From S146-42 sp965371965 (lineage in GTDB: Bacteria; Planctomycetota; Phycisphaerae; Phycisphaerales; UBA1924): DNA of 5,761 nt. Every line of letters begins with the position of its first letter. Positions within the stretch are counted from its first letter, which is position 1. Under the pieces are notes generated by a model. The model was not told the DNA's origin. It saw only the letters and a program-made list of their open reading frames with translations, and did not search any database. Shown piece by piece: positions 1 to 5,761 of the stretch. The position numbers and the translations under genes are program-made. Where the stretch lies: the NCBI GenBank assembly GCA_965371965.1, contig CBDVAM010000176.1:1-5761 (forward strand), given 5' to 3'.

Positions 1-111
1 ATTTTCTCTGTTGGGGTCTGGGTTTTGGCTTTTGTATAGGGTCTGGTTTGTGGCGCGGGTGCGCGGCCGCCCCGGCCCCACGAAGGGAAGGATCAGAGCT
101 GCGGGGGTGAG
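1..111. other. G/T-rich left edge with an in-frame stop before the valS homology
   Basis: The first ~60 bases are strikingly rich in G and T and poor in A and C, unlike the balanced high-GC coding sequence that follows. In the reading frame of valS there is a TAG at 37-39. From 40 onward the frame is open, but it only starts to read like a synthetase near 112 (residues HADLRLTNPGP running into VPFYDVYIHP). No other frame is a convincing gene. A second frame encodes WFVARV at 44-61, faintly like the conserved WVARM segment that lies about this far upstream of KMSKS in ValS. This may be damaged or low-quality valS sequence at a contig end, a real disruption, or non-coding DNA. I cannot tell which from the window. 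Confidence 0.45.
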
Positions 112-144
112 CACGCGGACCTGCGCCTCACCAACCCCGGGCCG

Positions 145-1485
145 GTGCCGTTCTACGACGTGTATATCCACCCCATCATCCAGGATGGGCACGGCCAGCG
201 GATGTCCAAGAGCCTTGGCAACGGCGTGGATCCGCTCGATCTCATCCACAGCCACGGGGCCGACGCCCTGCGATTCGGGCTGTGCCAGATCGCAACGGCG
301 ACCCAGGATGTTCGCATGCCCGTGGACATCTCCTGCCCGCACTGCGCCAAGGGCTTTGAGCCCAAAGCGGCCAAGACGCCCCAGGGCTACGTGGTCGCCG
401 CGGCGGAGCAGAAGTGCCCGAGTTGCGGTAAGGGAATGGTCAGCGCGTACGGGGCCAACTCCGGCGTCGCCAAGCCGTCCGCCGACAAGCCGCTGGCTCG
501 CAACACGTCGTCGCGCCTGGACGAAGGTCGTAACTTCTGCAACAAGCTCTGGAATGCGTCTCGGTTTGCGATGGGGATGTTGGGCGACGGAGGGCGCACG
601 GGCGGGACGCCCTTGCCACTTGAGGCCCGCGACCTGTCCCTGCCAGACCGCTGGATGCTCTCGCGCCTGGCCCGCGCGATCAAGGCCATGGACGAGGCGC
701 TGAGCGAGTACCAGTTCGCACGCTGCGCCGAAATCGCCTACGACCTCCTCTGGCGCGACTTCTGCGACTGGTACCTGGAATCCATCAAACCGACGATCGC
801 AGAGGATCCGCTCCAGCAGGCGGTGCTCCGCAACACGCTCGACGCGATCCTGCGCCTGCTGCACCCGCTCATCCCGTTCGTAACCGAGACGATCTATGAG
901 CGCCTGCACGAGATCGAGGCGGTGCCGATCCCCGGGCTGAATCTTGGAAATCCGACGCACGACAACCTGCTCTGCACCGCCGGCTGGACGGCGATGGATG
1001 AGTCGTGGGTGTCAGATGAGGTTGAGGAGGAGTTCGCGCGATTGCAGACTCTTGTGCGCACGATCCGCGATGTGCGCGGGCAGCAGAAGGTCCACCCTCG
1101 GCGCAAGATCACACTGCACGCCGATCGCGAGACCATGGGCGAAGTCGAACCGGTGCAGGACATTGTGCGTGCGCTCGCGGGCTTGGGTGAGATCGGCGGG
1201 GCGGACGTGGAGCATGCGGAGAGCACCGTGGCGTTCCGGTGCTTCGATCGCGAGTTGCATCTCTCGGACCTTGCCGATGCGTTGGACGCCGGGGCCGAGC
1301 GAGAGCACCTGGGTCGTGAGGTCGGCGAGTTCGAGAAGTCCCTGGCGGCTCTGGACAAGCGTTTGAACAATCCCGGGTATACCGAGAAGGCGCCCGCACA
1401 TCTGGTCGAAGAGACTCGTACCCAGCGTGAGAAGGTCGCCAGCGACCTCGGCGCGGCTCGTGCGAAACTGGAAGGCCTGGGATGA
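145..1485 (+). CDS. valS: Valyl-tRNA synthetase, C-terminal part (5' end missing or disrupted)
   Basis: Class I aminoacyl-tRNA synthetase that charges tRNA-Val with valine in the cytoplasm. The visible 446 residues cover only the C-terminal half of an enzyme usually near 900 residues. VPFYDVYIHP leads into the KMSKS loop (RMSKS, residues 19-23) and GNGVDPLDLI, then GADALRF (38-44). An insert at about 60-125 carries two CPxC pairs (Cys64/67 and Cys91/94), a likely zinc ribbon. RNFCNKLWNASRF (129-141) resumes the normal fold, followed by the helical anticodon-binding domain (about 165-320, with DFCDWYLE and HPLIPFVTE). The C-terminal coiled-coil tRNA arm spans about 385-446 and includes LNNPGYTEKAP. 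GTG at 145 is merely the first start-like codon after the TAG at 37-39. It lies inside conserved sequence, so it is not the true start: the HIGH motif, editing domain and most of the Rossmann fold are absent. The family call is very secure. Whether the gene is intact outside the window is unknown. Confidence 0.93.
   Translation: MPFYDVYIHPIIQDGHGQRMSKSLGNGVDPLDLIHSHGADALRFGLCQIATATQDVRMPVDISCPHCAKGFEPKAAKTPQGYVVAAAEQKCPSCGKGMVSAYGANSGVAKPSADKPLARNTSSRLDEGRNFCNKLWNASRFAMGMLGDGGRTGGTPLPLEARDLSLPDRWMLSRLARAIKAMDEALSEYQFARCAEIAYDLLWRDFCDWYLESIKPTIAEDPLQQAVLRNTLDAILRLLHPLIPFVTETIYERLHEIEAVPIPGLNLGNPTHDNLLCTAGWTAMDESWVSDEVEEEFARLQTLVRTIRDVRGQQKVHPRRKITLHADRETMGEVEPVQDIVRALAGLGEIGGADVEHAESTVAFRCFDRELHLSDLADALDAGAEREHLGREVGEFEKSLAALDKRLNNPGYTEKAPAHLVEETRTQREKVASDLGAARAKLEGLG
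334..426 (+). other. Putative zinc-ribbon insert within ValS
   Basis: This stretch encodes CPHC (Cys64 and Cys67 of the visible protein) and CPSC (Cys91 and Cys94), with 23 residues between the pairs. Spacing and sequence fit a rubredoxin-like zinc knuckle pair. It sits inside an approximately 65-residue insertion between QDVRMPV and RNFCNKLWNA, which are nearly adjacent in E. coli-type ValS. Metal binding is inferred from the cysteine pattern alone. Confidence 0.6.
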
Positions 1486-2561
1486 GAGATCTTCGTGCTG
1501 CGATCTGCCTGGGCACCAGCCTCTTTCTCACAGCGACGGTCTGGCTGCTGCCAGCGTGTGCCGCGCCATCGGGCGGGACCTCATCGCGGGATCCGATTGA
1601 CTCAACGTCGCTCGGCGTCGTCGAGCCGATGGACTCCATCATTTCTGATCGCCCCTGGACGTATTACGGCATCGAGGGGCGGATGATCGAGACGGCGTCG
1701 TATCGCATCTTTTTGACCGAGCGCGACCCGCTGATCTCGCGCCGGGTGCCGGTGTTCTTAGAGCTTGCGCTGGCGCACTATCGCACGATGCTGGGCGAGT
1801 TACCCAGGCCCGGCGGGGCGATGGAGACCTACATCCTTGCCAGCCGCAGCCAGTGGGCCGCGCTGACGCGCCAGCTCATGGGTTCGAGAGCCGATACGTA
1901 TCTCAAGATCCGCGCCGGCGGGTTCGCGAGCCAGGGTCGGGCGATGCTGTTCAATATCGGCGCTCGCGGCACGTTCGCGACCACCAGCCACGAGGGCTGG
2001 CATCAGTACACCCAGCGGACATTCCGCCAGCCGCTGCCGATCTGGCTGGAGGAGGGCATCGCGACGCTGATGGAGGGGTATCGCTGGGACGAGGTGTCGC
2101 CCGATCGCCCGATCTTCCTGCCGTGGGCGAACGTCGATCGGTTTAGCCGCCTGCGCGATCTCGTGAACGACCGGCGACAGTTCTCACTCACCGAGTTGCT
2201 CACGCAGCGCCCCCAGGACCTGCTCAATGTTGTGGACAACGAGCGGGCGCTGGATTACTACTCGCAGGTCTGGGCGCTCGTGCATTTTCTCAGAGAGGGT
2301 GAGGGCAGAAGATATCGCGCCGCGCTGAGCGAACTCGTACAAGACGCCAGCGGCGGGTTTCTGTTTGGGAAGGTCCGCATGAACTCCTCGCAGCTCGACT
2401 ACGCCGAGATGTTGCGCCGGCGTGCGGGGTCGGCGGTGTTCAGGGTGTATTTCAATGACGACCTGGACGAGGCTTCACGCGAGTACGACGAGTTTCTTCG
2501 GGTGATCACGGCGACGGGAGCGAGAGACCGCATCGTCGCGGGGCGGTCGCCGTTGCGGTAG
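1482..2561 (+). CDS. Putative secreted or lipid-anchored gluzincin-type metallopeptidase (peptidase-MA/DUF1570-like)
   Basis: A 359-residue protein with an N-terminal export signal: basic MRDLR, a hydrophobic stretch at about 6-24, then LLPAC with Cys26. Proline at -2 makes this an imperfect lipobox, so lipoprotein status is likely but not certain. The key motif is HEGWH (His170, Glu171, His174), the HExxH zinc site, followed by PIWLEEGIAT, where Glu191 is the expected third zinc ligand. That HExxH plus WxxEG layout is typical of gluzincins of the peptidase-MA/DUF1570 group, which are common in planctomycetes. A conserved-looking helix, YYSQVWALVHFLREG (259-273), also fits that group. The substrate is unknown. 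The ATG overlaps the valS stop (ATGA, 1482-1485), and AAGG at 1472-1475 lies 6 nt upstream, so translation is probably coupled to valS. The fold call is good, peptidase activity is inferred, and no specific gene name is justified. Confidence 0.8.
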   Translation: MRDLRAAICLGTSLFLTATVWLLPACAAPSGGTSSRDPIDSTSLGVVEPMDSIISDRPWTYYGIEGRMIETASYRIFLTERDPLISRRVPVFLELALAHYRTMLGELPRPGGAMETYILASRSQWAALTRQLMGSRADTYLKIRAGGFASQGRAMLFNIGARGTFATTSHEGWHQYTQRTFRQPLPIWLEEGIATLMEGYRWDEVSPDRPIFLPWANVDRFSRLRDLVNDRRQFSLTELLTQRPQDLLNVVDNERALDYYSQVWALVHFLREGEGRRYRAALSELVQDASGGFLFGKVRMNSSQLDYAEMLRRRAGSAVFRVYFNDDLDEASREYDEFLRVITATGARDRIVAGRSPLR

Positions 2562-2587
2562 CGATTGCGGCACGAACCCCTCGCGTA

Positions 2588-2664
2588 TACGAGCCCGAAG
2601 CGCGAGCGAGGTGGATGCATCCGACGCATCGGGCTCCTCAACTCGCTTGCGCTTCGGGCTCGTA
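2588..2664. repeat. Long inverted repeat between convergent genes
   Basis: The left arm (2588-2610) and right arm (2642-2664) are reverse complements over 23 positions with one mismatch, which would be a G-U pair in RNA. The spacer is 31 bases (2611-2641) and contains a smaller stem: GATGC at 2614-2618 against GCATC at 2626-2630. The arm core is GAGCCCGAAGCGCGAGCGAG, which translates to SPKRER in one frame. From memory, this peptide and repeat recur throughout planctomycete genomes. The element sits between the ends of the metallopeptidase gene and ftsI. It could stop or stabilise transcripts from both sides, but neither flank has a T-run, so an intrinsic terminator is not demonstrated. Confidence 0.8.
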
Positions 2665-2692
2665 AGAGGCAATCAAGGCTCGTCTTGGTCGC

Positions 2693-4663
2693 TCACCACT
2701 TGTTGACGCGCTCGATCTCGATCTTGAGATCGGGATCAGACGCCGGGACTCCCATGTAATCAAGGCTCCGCTCGATCACGCGGCGCACAACCGGCCCGGC
2801 GACATGCGAGCCGTAGTGCGTCCTGCGCAGCGCCGGCTGGAAGACATGCTCTGGGCCGGGGTCGTCGATGATGACCAGCACCACGACGCGCGGATCTTCG
2901 AAGGGTCCGCCGGCGATGAAGCTGGAGTTGTACTGATCCTCGAAGTAGCCCCGCGAGCCGCTGGGGCGACGCTTGCCCTCGGGCGGGGGGCCGGTGGGGA
3001 TCTCGGCGGTGCCGGACTTGCCGAAGATGCGGTAGCGCCAGCCCGAATCCTCGGGGTTCTTGCGCTCCATCACCGCCTCCATCTTGGTGGCGACGTGGGT
3101 GAGCACCTCGCGAACCTTGACGGCGACATCGGGACGCACGACCGGTCGCAGGACGTCCAGCAGTGGGTCGCCATCGCGCAGCGCGACGAGTGACAGGTCC
3201 GGCAGCGTCCCCGCCGCGGTGCCGGTTCTGGCAAAGCAGCAGAACGCCCGGGCCATCTGGATCGGGGTCACCGCGACCTCGTGCCCGAACGCGACGGACG
3301 TCTGAGTCCAGTGCGACCACGCGCCCAGGCTTGTCATCAGCCCGCCCATCTCGCCGGGCAGCATGATGCCCGTCTTCTGGCCGAATCCGAACGCCCGGAG
3401 CATCGCGCGCAGATCCGCCGGCTCGATGCGCTCGCCCCCCTGCACCATGCCGATATTCGAGGAGTTGACCAGCACCTCCGACCAGGTCATCTTGGACCGG
3501 CGGGTGACGTCCTCGATGGACCTGCCATAGCTGGTGCGCCAGAAGCCGTTGTGGGTGTTGATGACCTCGCCGGTCTCGACCAGGCCCGCCTGCGTGATGG
3601 CCGCCCAGATGAACGGCTTGAAGGTTGAGCCGGGCTCGTACATGTCCTGCACGCAGCGATTTCGGCTGGTCGCGGGGTGCTTGTCGCGGAACGCATCGGG
3701 GGGCAGCGTGATGTAGCGAGATCCGTCCGGTCCCGGTGGCGGCAACCCTTGCCCCCGCGGCGCGCCCTTGTCTTCCCACGGATATTCTTCGAGCGTATTG
3801 ATCGTGCGCACGAGGTCGGTCATTGCTAAGACCTCGCCGGTGCGGGGATCGAGCATGACCAATCGCCCGCCCACAGCGTCGGCGTCGTAGATTCCCCGCC
3901 AGAGCTCTTCTTCTGCGATCCGCTGGAGTTCCAGATCGATCGAGAGGCTGATGTCGCGTCCGTCGGCGCCTGGAGTCCAGTGCCCGCGTTCGACCCACAA
4001 GGGACGCCCCTGGGCGTCGCGCAGGTAGCGTAATGAACCGTCGGTCGATCGCAGGGCCTTTTCCAGTTCGAGCTCTGCGCCGAGCCTGCCCTCGTGCTCG
4101 AACCCGACCAGGCCGACGAGCCTCGACAGCGAGTCCGAGACGATCGTCTCGCGGATATCTCGCTGCTCCAGATGGATGCCGCTGATCGCGAGCGACCGGA
4201 CGGCGCCGGCGTGAGAATCGTCGAGCATCTCGCTCACGGCGGCGAACCGCAGCGGACCCTTGCCCTCGCGCACGCGCTGGTCGCTGGCGCGCAGACGCTC
4301 GCGGACTCGCTCATCGACATCGCCCAGTGGCAACTCCAACGCCTCGGCGAGCGCCGTGATCGCGCCAGTAATCTCCGCGGGCTCCAACTCGGACAGGCGC
4401 ATCGGGTCGATGAACGCTCGCATCCCGACGCGGCTGAGCGCGATGGGTCGCCCTCTTCGGTCCAGGAGATCGCCCCGCCAGGACTTGTCCGACCGCTGGC
4501 TCTGGCGTTCGCCCATGAACGCCTGGAGCTCTTGGCCCGGGGCGAGTTGGAGTTGAGCGACGCGTCCGAACGCCGCGAGGAGGATCGCGCTGAGCCCCAG
4601 CATCGCCAGCAGGCCCCAGCGATTGGCGTGCGATCCATGTTGAGAGGCGCGCTGGACGCTCAT
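2693..4663 (-). CDS. ftsI: Class B penicillin-binding protein, FtsI-type septal transpeptidase
   Basis: A 656-residue bitopic membrane enzyme that crosslinks peptidoglycan stem peptides (D,D-transpeptidase) at the periplasmic face, normally at the division septum. A short cytoplasmic tail precedes a single membrane segment at about 16-38. The non-catalytic dimerisation domain follows (RGDLLDRRG at 63-71, GLVGFEHEGRLGAELE at 184-199). The transpeptidase domain (about 265-635) has all three active-site motifs: STFK with nucleophile Ser346, SSN at 401-403 and KSGT at 549-552. FGHEVAVTPIQMA and THYGSHVAGPV are characteristic of FtsI/SpoVD-type proteins; there is no PASTA domain. A Pro/Gly-rich stretch at about 286-333 before the SxxK motif is longer than usual. 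The ATG overlaps the stop of the upstream FtsL-like gene (ATGA, 4660-4663), and AGGA lies 6 nt upstream (4670-4673 on the minus strand). MrdA/PBP2 is the alternative, but the motifs and the FtsL-like neighbour favour FtsI. Confidence 0.92.
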   Translation of the reverse strand: MSVQRASQHGSHANRWGLLAMLGLSAILLAAFGRVAQLQLAPGQELQAFMGERQSQRSDKSWRGDLLDRRGRPIALSRVGMRAFIDPMRLSELEPAEITGAITALAEALELPLGDVDERVRERLRASDQRVREGKGPLRFAAVSEMLDDSHAGAVRSLAISGIHLEQRDIRETIVSDSLSRLVGLVGFEHEGRLGAELELEKALRSTDGSLRYLRDAQGRPLWVERGHWTPGADGRDISLSIDLELQRIAEEELWRGIYDADAVGGRLVMLDPRTGEVLAMTDLVRTINTLEEYPWEDKGAPRGQGLPPPGPDGSRYITLPPDAFRDKHPATSRNRCVQDMYEPGSTFKPFIWAAITQAGLVETGEVINTHNGFWRTSYGRSIEDVTRRSKMTWSEVLVNSSNIGMVQGGERIEPADLRAMLRAFGFGQKTGIMLPGEMGGLMTSLGAWSHWTQTSVAFGHEVAVTPIQMARAFCCFARTGTAAGTLPDLSLVALRDGDPLLDVLRPVVRPDVAVKVREVLTHVATKMEAVMERKNPEDSGWRYRIFGKSGTAEIPTGPPPEGKRRPSGSRGYFEDQYNSSFIAGGPFEDPRVVVLVIIDDPGPEHVFQPALRRTHYGSHVAGPVVRRVIERSLDYMGVPASDPDLKIEIERVNKW

Positions 4664-4974
4664 GTGGCGTCCTGGGCGGTGGCGTGTGCCTGGGGCGGCT
4701 GATGGTCCCGGGGTGATTGGGCGGGGCGATCGAAATCGCCCGGTCGAGCCGGCACCAGCTCGCCGAGCGCATCGCCCAGCAGGCGCACTTTCTCGGGGCT
4801 GGTCTGTTGGGCGATCTCGGCCCGCACCCGCCGGACTCGCTCTTCGATCTTCATCATCTCCAGGCGAGCCTGGGCGAGCTCATGCCCGGCGCGAAGCTGC
4901 TGCTGGCGGAGGGTCAATACACCCAATCCGGTCGATCCGCCGGCGATCACGATGACCAGAAGTCGTGCGAACAA
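4660..4974 (-). CDS. ftsL: FtsL-like bitopic cell-division protein
   Basis: A 104-residue protein with one membrane segment (about 4-22), then a charged coiled coil at about 24-58 (many Glu/Arg with spaced Leu/Met/Ile), and a proline-rich tail from about 75. The segment EIAQQTSPEKVRLLGDALG followed by ELVP resembles the end of FtsL/DivIC-type coiled coils, where an 'sP..I..lA...LG...P' pattern is typical. FtsL is a divisome scaffold that recruits and activates the FtsW-FtsI synthase. Sequence conservation in this family is very weak, so the call leans on architecture and on its place directly upstream of ftsI, the usual dcw order. The stop overlaps the ftsI start (ATGA). The start is TTG at 4974, with GGAGG only 4 nt upstream. 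It is the only start-like codon between the stop of the LysM gene, in the same frame, and the membrane segment. Confidence 0.72.
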   Translation of the reverse strand: MFARLLVIVIAGGSTGLGVLTLRQQQLRAGHELAQARLEMMKIEERVRRVRAEIAQQTSPEKVRLLGDALGELVPARPGDFDRPAQSPRDHQPPQAHATAQDAT

Positions 4975-4978
4975 GAGG

Positions 4979-4983
4979 CCTCC
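4979..4983 (-). promoter_or_regulatory. Shine-Dalgarno GGAGG for the FtsL-like gene
   Basis: On the minus strand GGAGG lies in the 12-nt gap between the TAA of the LysM gene (4987-4989) and the TTG at 4974. Its spacing to TTG is 4 nt, shorter than the usual 5-9. It supports the TTG start because no ATG or GTG is available nearby; the next GTG is 24 nt further in, inside the membrane segment. Confidence 0.6.
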
Positions 4984-4986
4984 GGA

Positions 4987-5761
4987 TTACAACTTCGGCA
5001 GGCGGAGCACCATCCCAGCACGAATCTCGTTGGGATCCTTGATCCCATTCAGCTTGACGATCTCACCCATCCGCTTGGCAGAGCCGAGCTCCTTGGACGC
5101 GATCTCGCCCAGGGTCTGGTTCTTGGCGACTGTGTAGCTCCGGGTCGCCGACTCGTCGAGATTGGTTGATGGCTGCGACTTGGCTCGCTGCATTGATGGT
5201 GACGACGGTTCGGAGAGCGTGCGATCGGGCAGGCCCATCGCGACCGGCTCTGGAATCCGCAAGCGAACGCCCTTGCGGACGACCCCGTTCTTTGTGACGC
5301 GGTCCGCGTTCAACTCGGCGAGCTTCGGCCAAAGCGAGCCCTTGCCGTAGTAGTGCTTGGCGATCTCCCAGAGCGACTCGCCGTCGGTGACGACGTGCCA
5401 GCGGGGCTTGGGGGTCGGCCGGGCGCGTGATCCGGGGTTGGGCTGTTGGGCCTGGTCGCCGATCGACCTGTTATTGGTTTGTGTATCAGCGAGGGGCAAG
5501 AGCGAGACGGGGCCACCGAGCTGGTCTCGCTCGTGTGGGAGCAGCCCCCGGGCAGGGCCGCTCTGGGCGAGCTGGTGGAACTCGGGATTCCCCAGCAGGA
5601 ACTCTGTTGGCGGGCCGATCCGCTCACCTCGCTCTGGCGAGGCTTGGCGATTCTCTTGAGGAACCGAACTACCAGCGATTTCTCGCCCGGGCCTCCGGTC
5701 CTCCCCATCTTGGTTGTGGCCCTGGTTCTGACGCCGGGGGCGGCGCTGGGAATCCCAGTCG
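4987..5761 (-). CDS. LysM-repeat protein (two LysM domains), N-terminus beyond the window
   Basis: The frame stays open from the TAA at 4987-4989 to the right edge, giving at least 257 residues. Two LysM domains are clear. The first (visible residues about 121-172) has WHVVTDGESLWEIAKHYYG and ends GVRLRIPEP. The second (about 206-256) has SYTVAKNQTLGEIASKELG and ends GMVLRLPKL. LysM modules bind N-acetylglucosamine-containing glycans such as peptidoglycan. The first ~120 visible residues are rich in Gln, Arg, Asn and Pro and look disordered, a likely linker to an unseen anchor or signal. An internal TTG at 5499 could start a 170-residue form, but it has no Shine-Dalgarno, so I prefer the longer frame. 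The gene ends 12 nt before the FtsL-like gene and is probably co-transcribed with it and ftsI, suggesting a role at the wall or septum. No catalytic domain is visible. LysM content is very secure; the extension beyond 5499 is moderately so. Confidence 0.8.
   Translation of the reverse strand, partial: DWDSQRRPRRQNQGHNQDGEDRRPGREIAGSSVPQENRQASPERGERIGPPTEFLLGNPEFHQLAQSGPARGLLPHERDQLGGPVSLLPLADTQTNNRSIGDQAQQPNPGSRARPTPKPRWHVVTDGESLWEIAKHYYGKGSLWPKLAELNADRVTKNGVVRKGVRLRIPEPVAMGLPDRTLSEPSSPSMQRAKSQPSTNLDESATRSYTVAKNQTLGEIASKELGSAKRMGEIVKLNGIKDPNEIRAGMVLRLPKL

Noticed and set aside
11..703. Long plus-strand frame overlapping valS
   Set aside because: It is Arg/Ser/Pro-rich with no recognisable motif and is out of frame with strongly conserved ValS sequence from about 112 on. 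Only the short WFVARV near its start is kept, as a frameshift hint.
2588..2664. Classical Rho-independent terminator
   Set aside because: The stem is strong, but the spacer is 31 bases and neither flank carries a T-run, so it is listed as a repeat with only possible termination activity.
2713..2732. Perfect 7-bp inverted repeat CGATCTC/GAGATCG near the ftsI 3' end
   Set aside because: It lies in codons for the C-terminal DLKIEIER segment and is explained by repeated GAT/GAG/ATC codons. It is short and has no T-run.
2565..2759. Small plus-strand frame containing SPKRERGG
   Set aside because: It is a translation of the palindromic repeat and runs into the 3' end of ftsI on the other strand. 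It lacks a ribosome site and is the known type of spurious planctomycete ORF.
2760..3998. 412-codon minus-strand frame inside ftsI
   Set aside because: It is an Arg/Gly/His-rich out-of-frame shadow of the ftsI transpeptidase domain, typical of high-GC DNA.
1..5761. tRNA, rRNA, CRISPR array or transposase
   Set aside because: I saw no cloverleaf-like sequence, rRNA signature, regularly spaced direct repeats or transposase motif. The window is almost fully occupied by protein genes.

Overview
The window looks like a piece of a high-GC planctomycete chromosome, perhaps class Phycisphaerae. Two things suggest this: an extra segment in the valyl-tRNA synthetase just after the KMSKS loop, which I recall from planctomycete ValS proteins, and a palindrome whose arms encode the 'SPKRERG'-type peptide that recurs as spurious ORFs in planctomycete genomes. 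Both rest on memory, not a search, so the assignment is moderate.

Left half, plus strand. The first ~110 bases are an odd, G/T-rich edge with an in-frame stop. The C-terminal part of valyl-tRNA synthetase (valS) follows: KMSKS loop, a four-cysteine insert, anticodon-binding domain and coiled-coil arm. Its catalytic N-terminus is missing or frame-disrupted at the edge. The valS stop overlaps the start of a second gene (ATGA), a probable secreted or lipid-anchored gluzincin-type metallopeptidase with HEGWH and a downstream WLEEG motif.

Middle. A 131-bp convergent intergenic gap (2562-2692) holds a near-perfect 23-bp inverted repeat with a 31-base spacer. It has no T-run on either side, so it looks more like an interspersed palindromic repeat than a classical terminator.

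Right half, minus strand. Three tightly packed genes read towards the middle: a LysM-repeat protein that stays open to the window edge, a short FtsL-like bitopic coiled-coil protein, and a class B penicillin-binding protein (FtsI type, septal transpeptidase) with SxxK, SxN and KSGT motifs. The LysM-to-ftsL gap is 12 nt and ftsL overlaps ftsI by ATGA. This is a fragment of a division/cell-wall (dcw-like) operon that ends at ftsI in this window, with no murE or mraY behind it. The plausible shared theme is septal peptidoglycan: LysM binds glycan, the FtsL-like protein would scaffold and FtsI would crosslink. No RNA gene, CRISPR array or mobile-element gene was seen.
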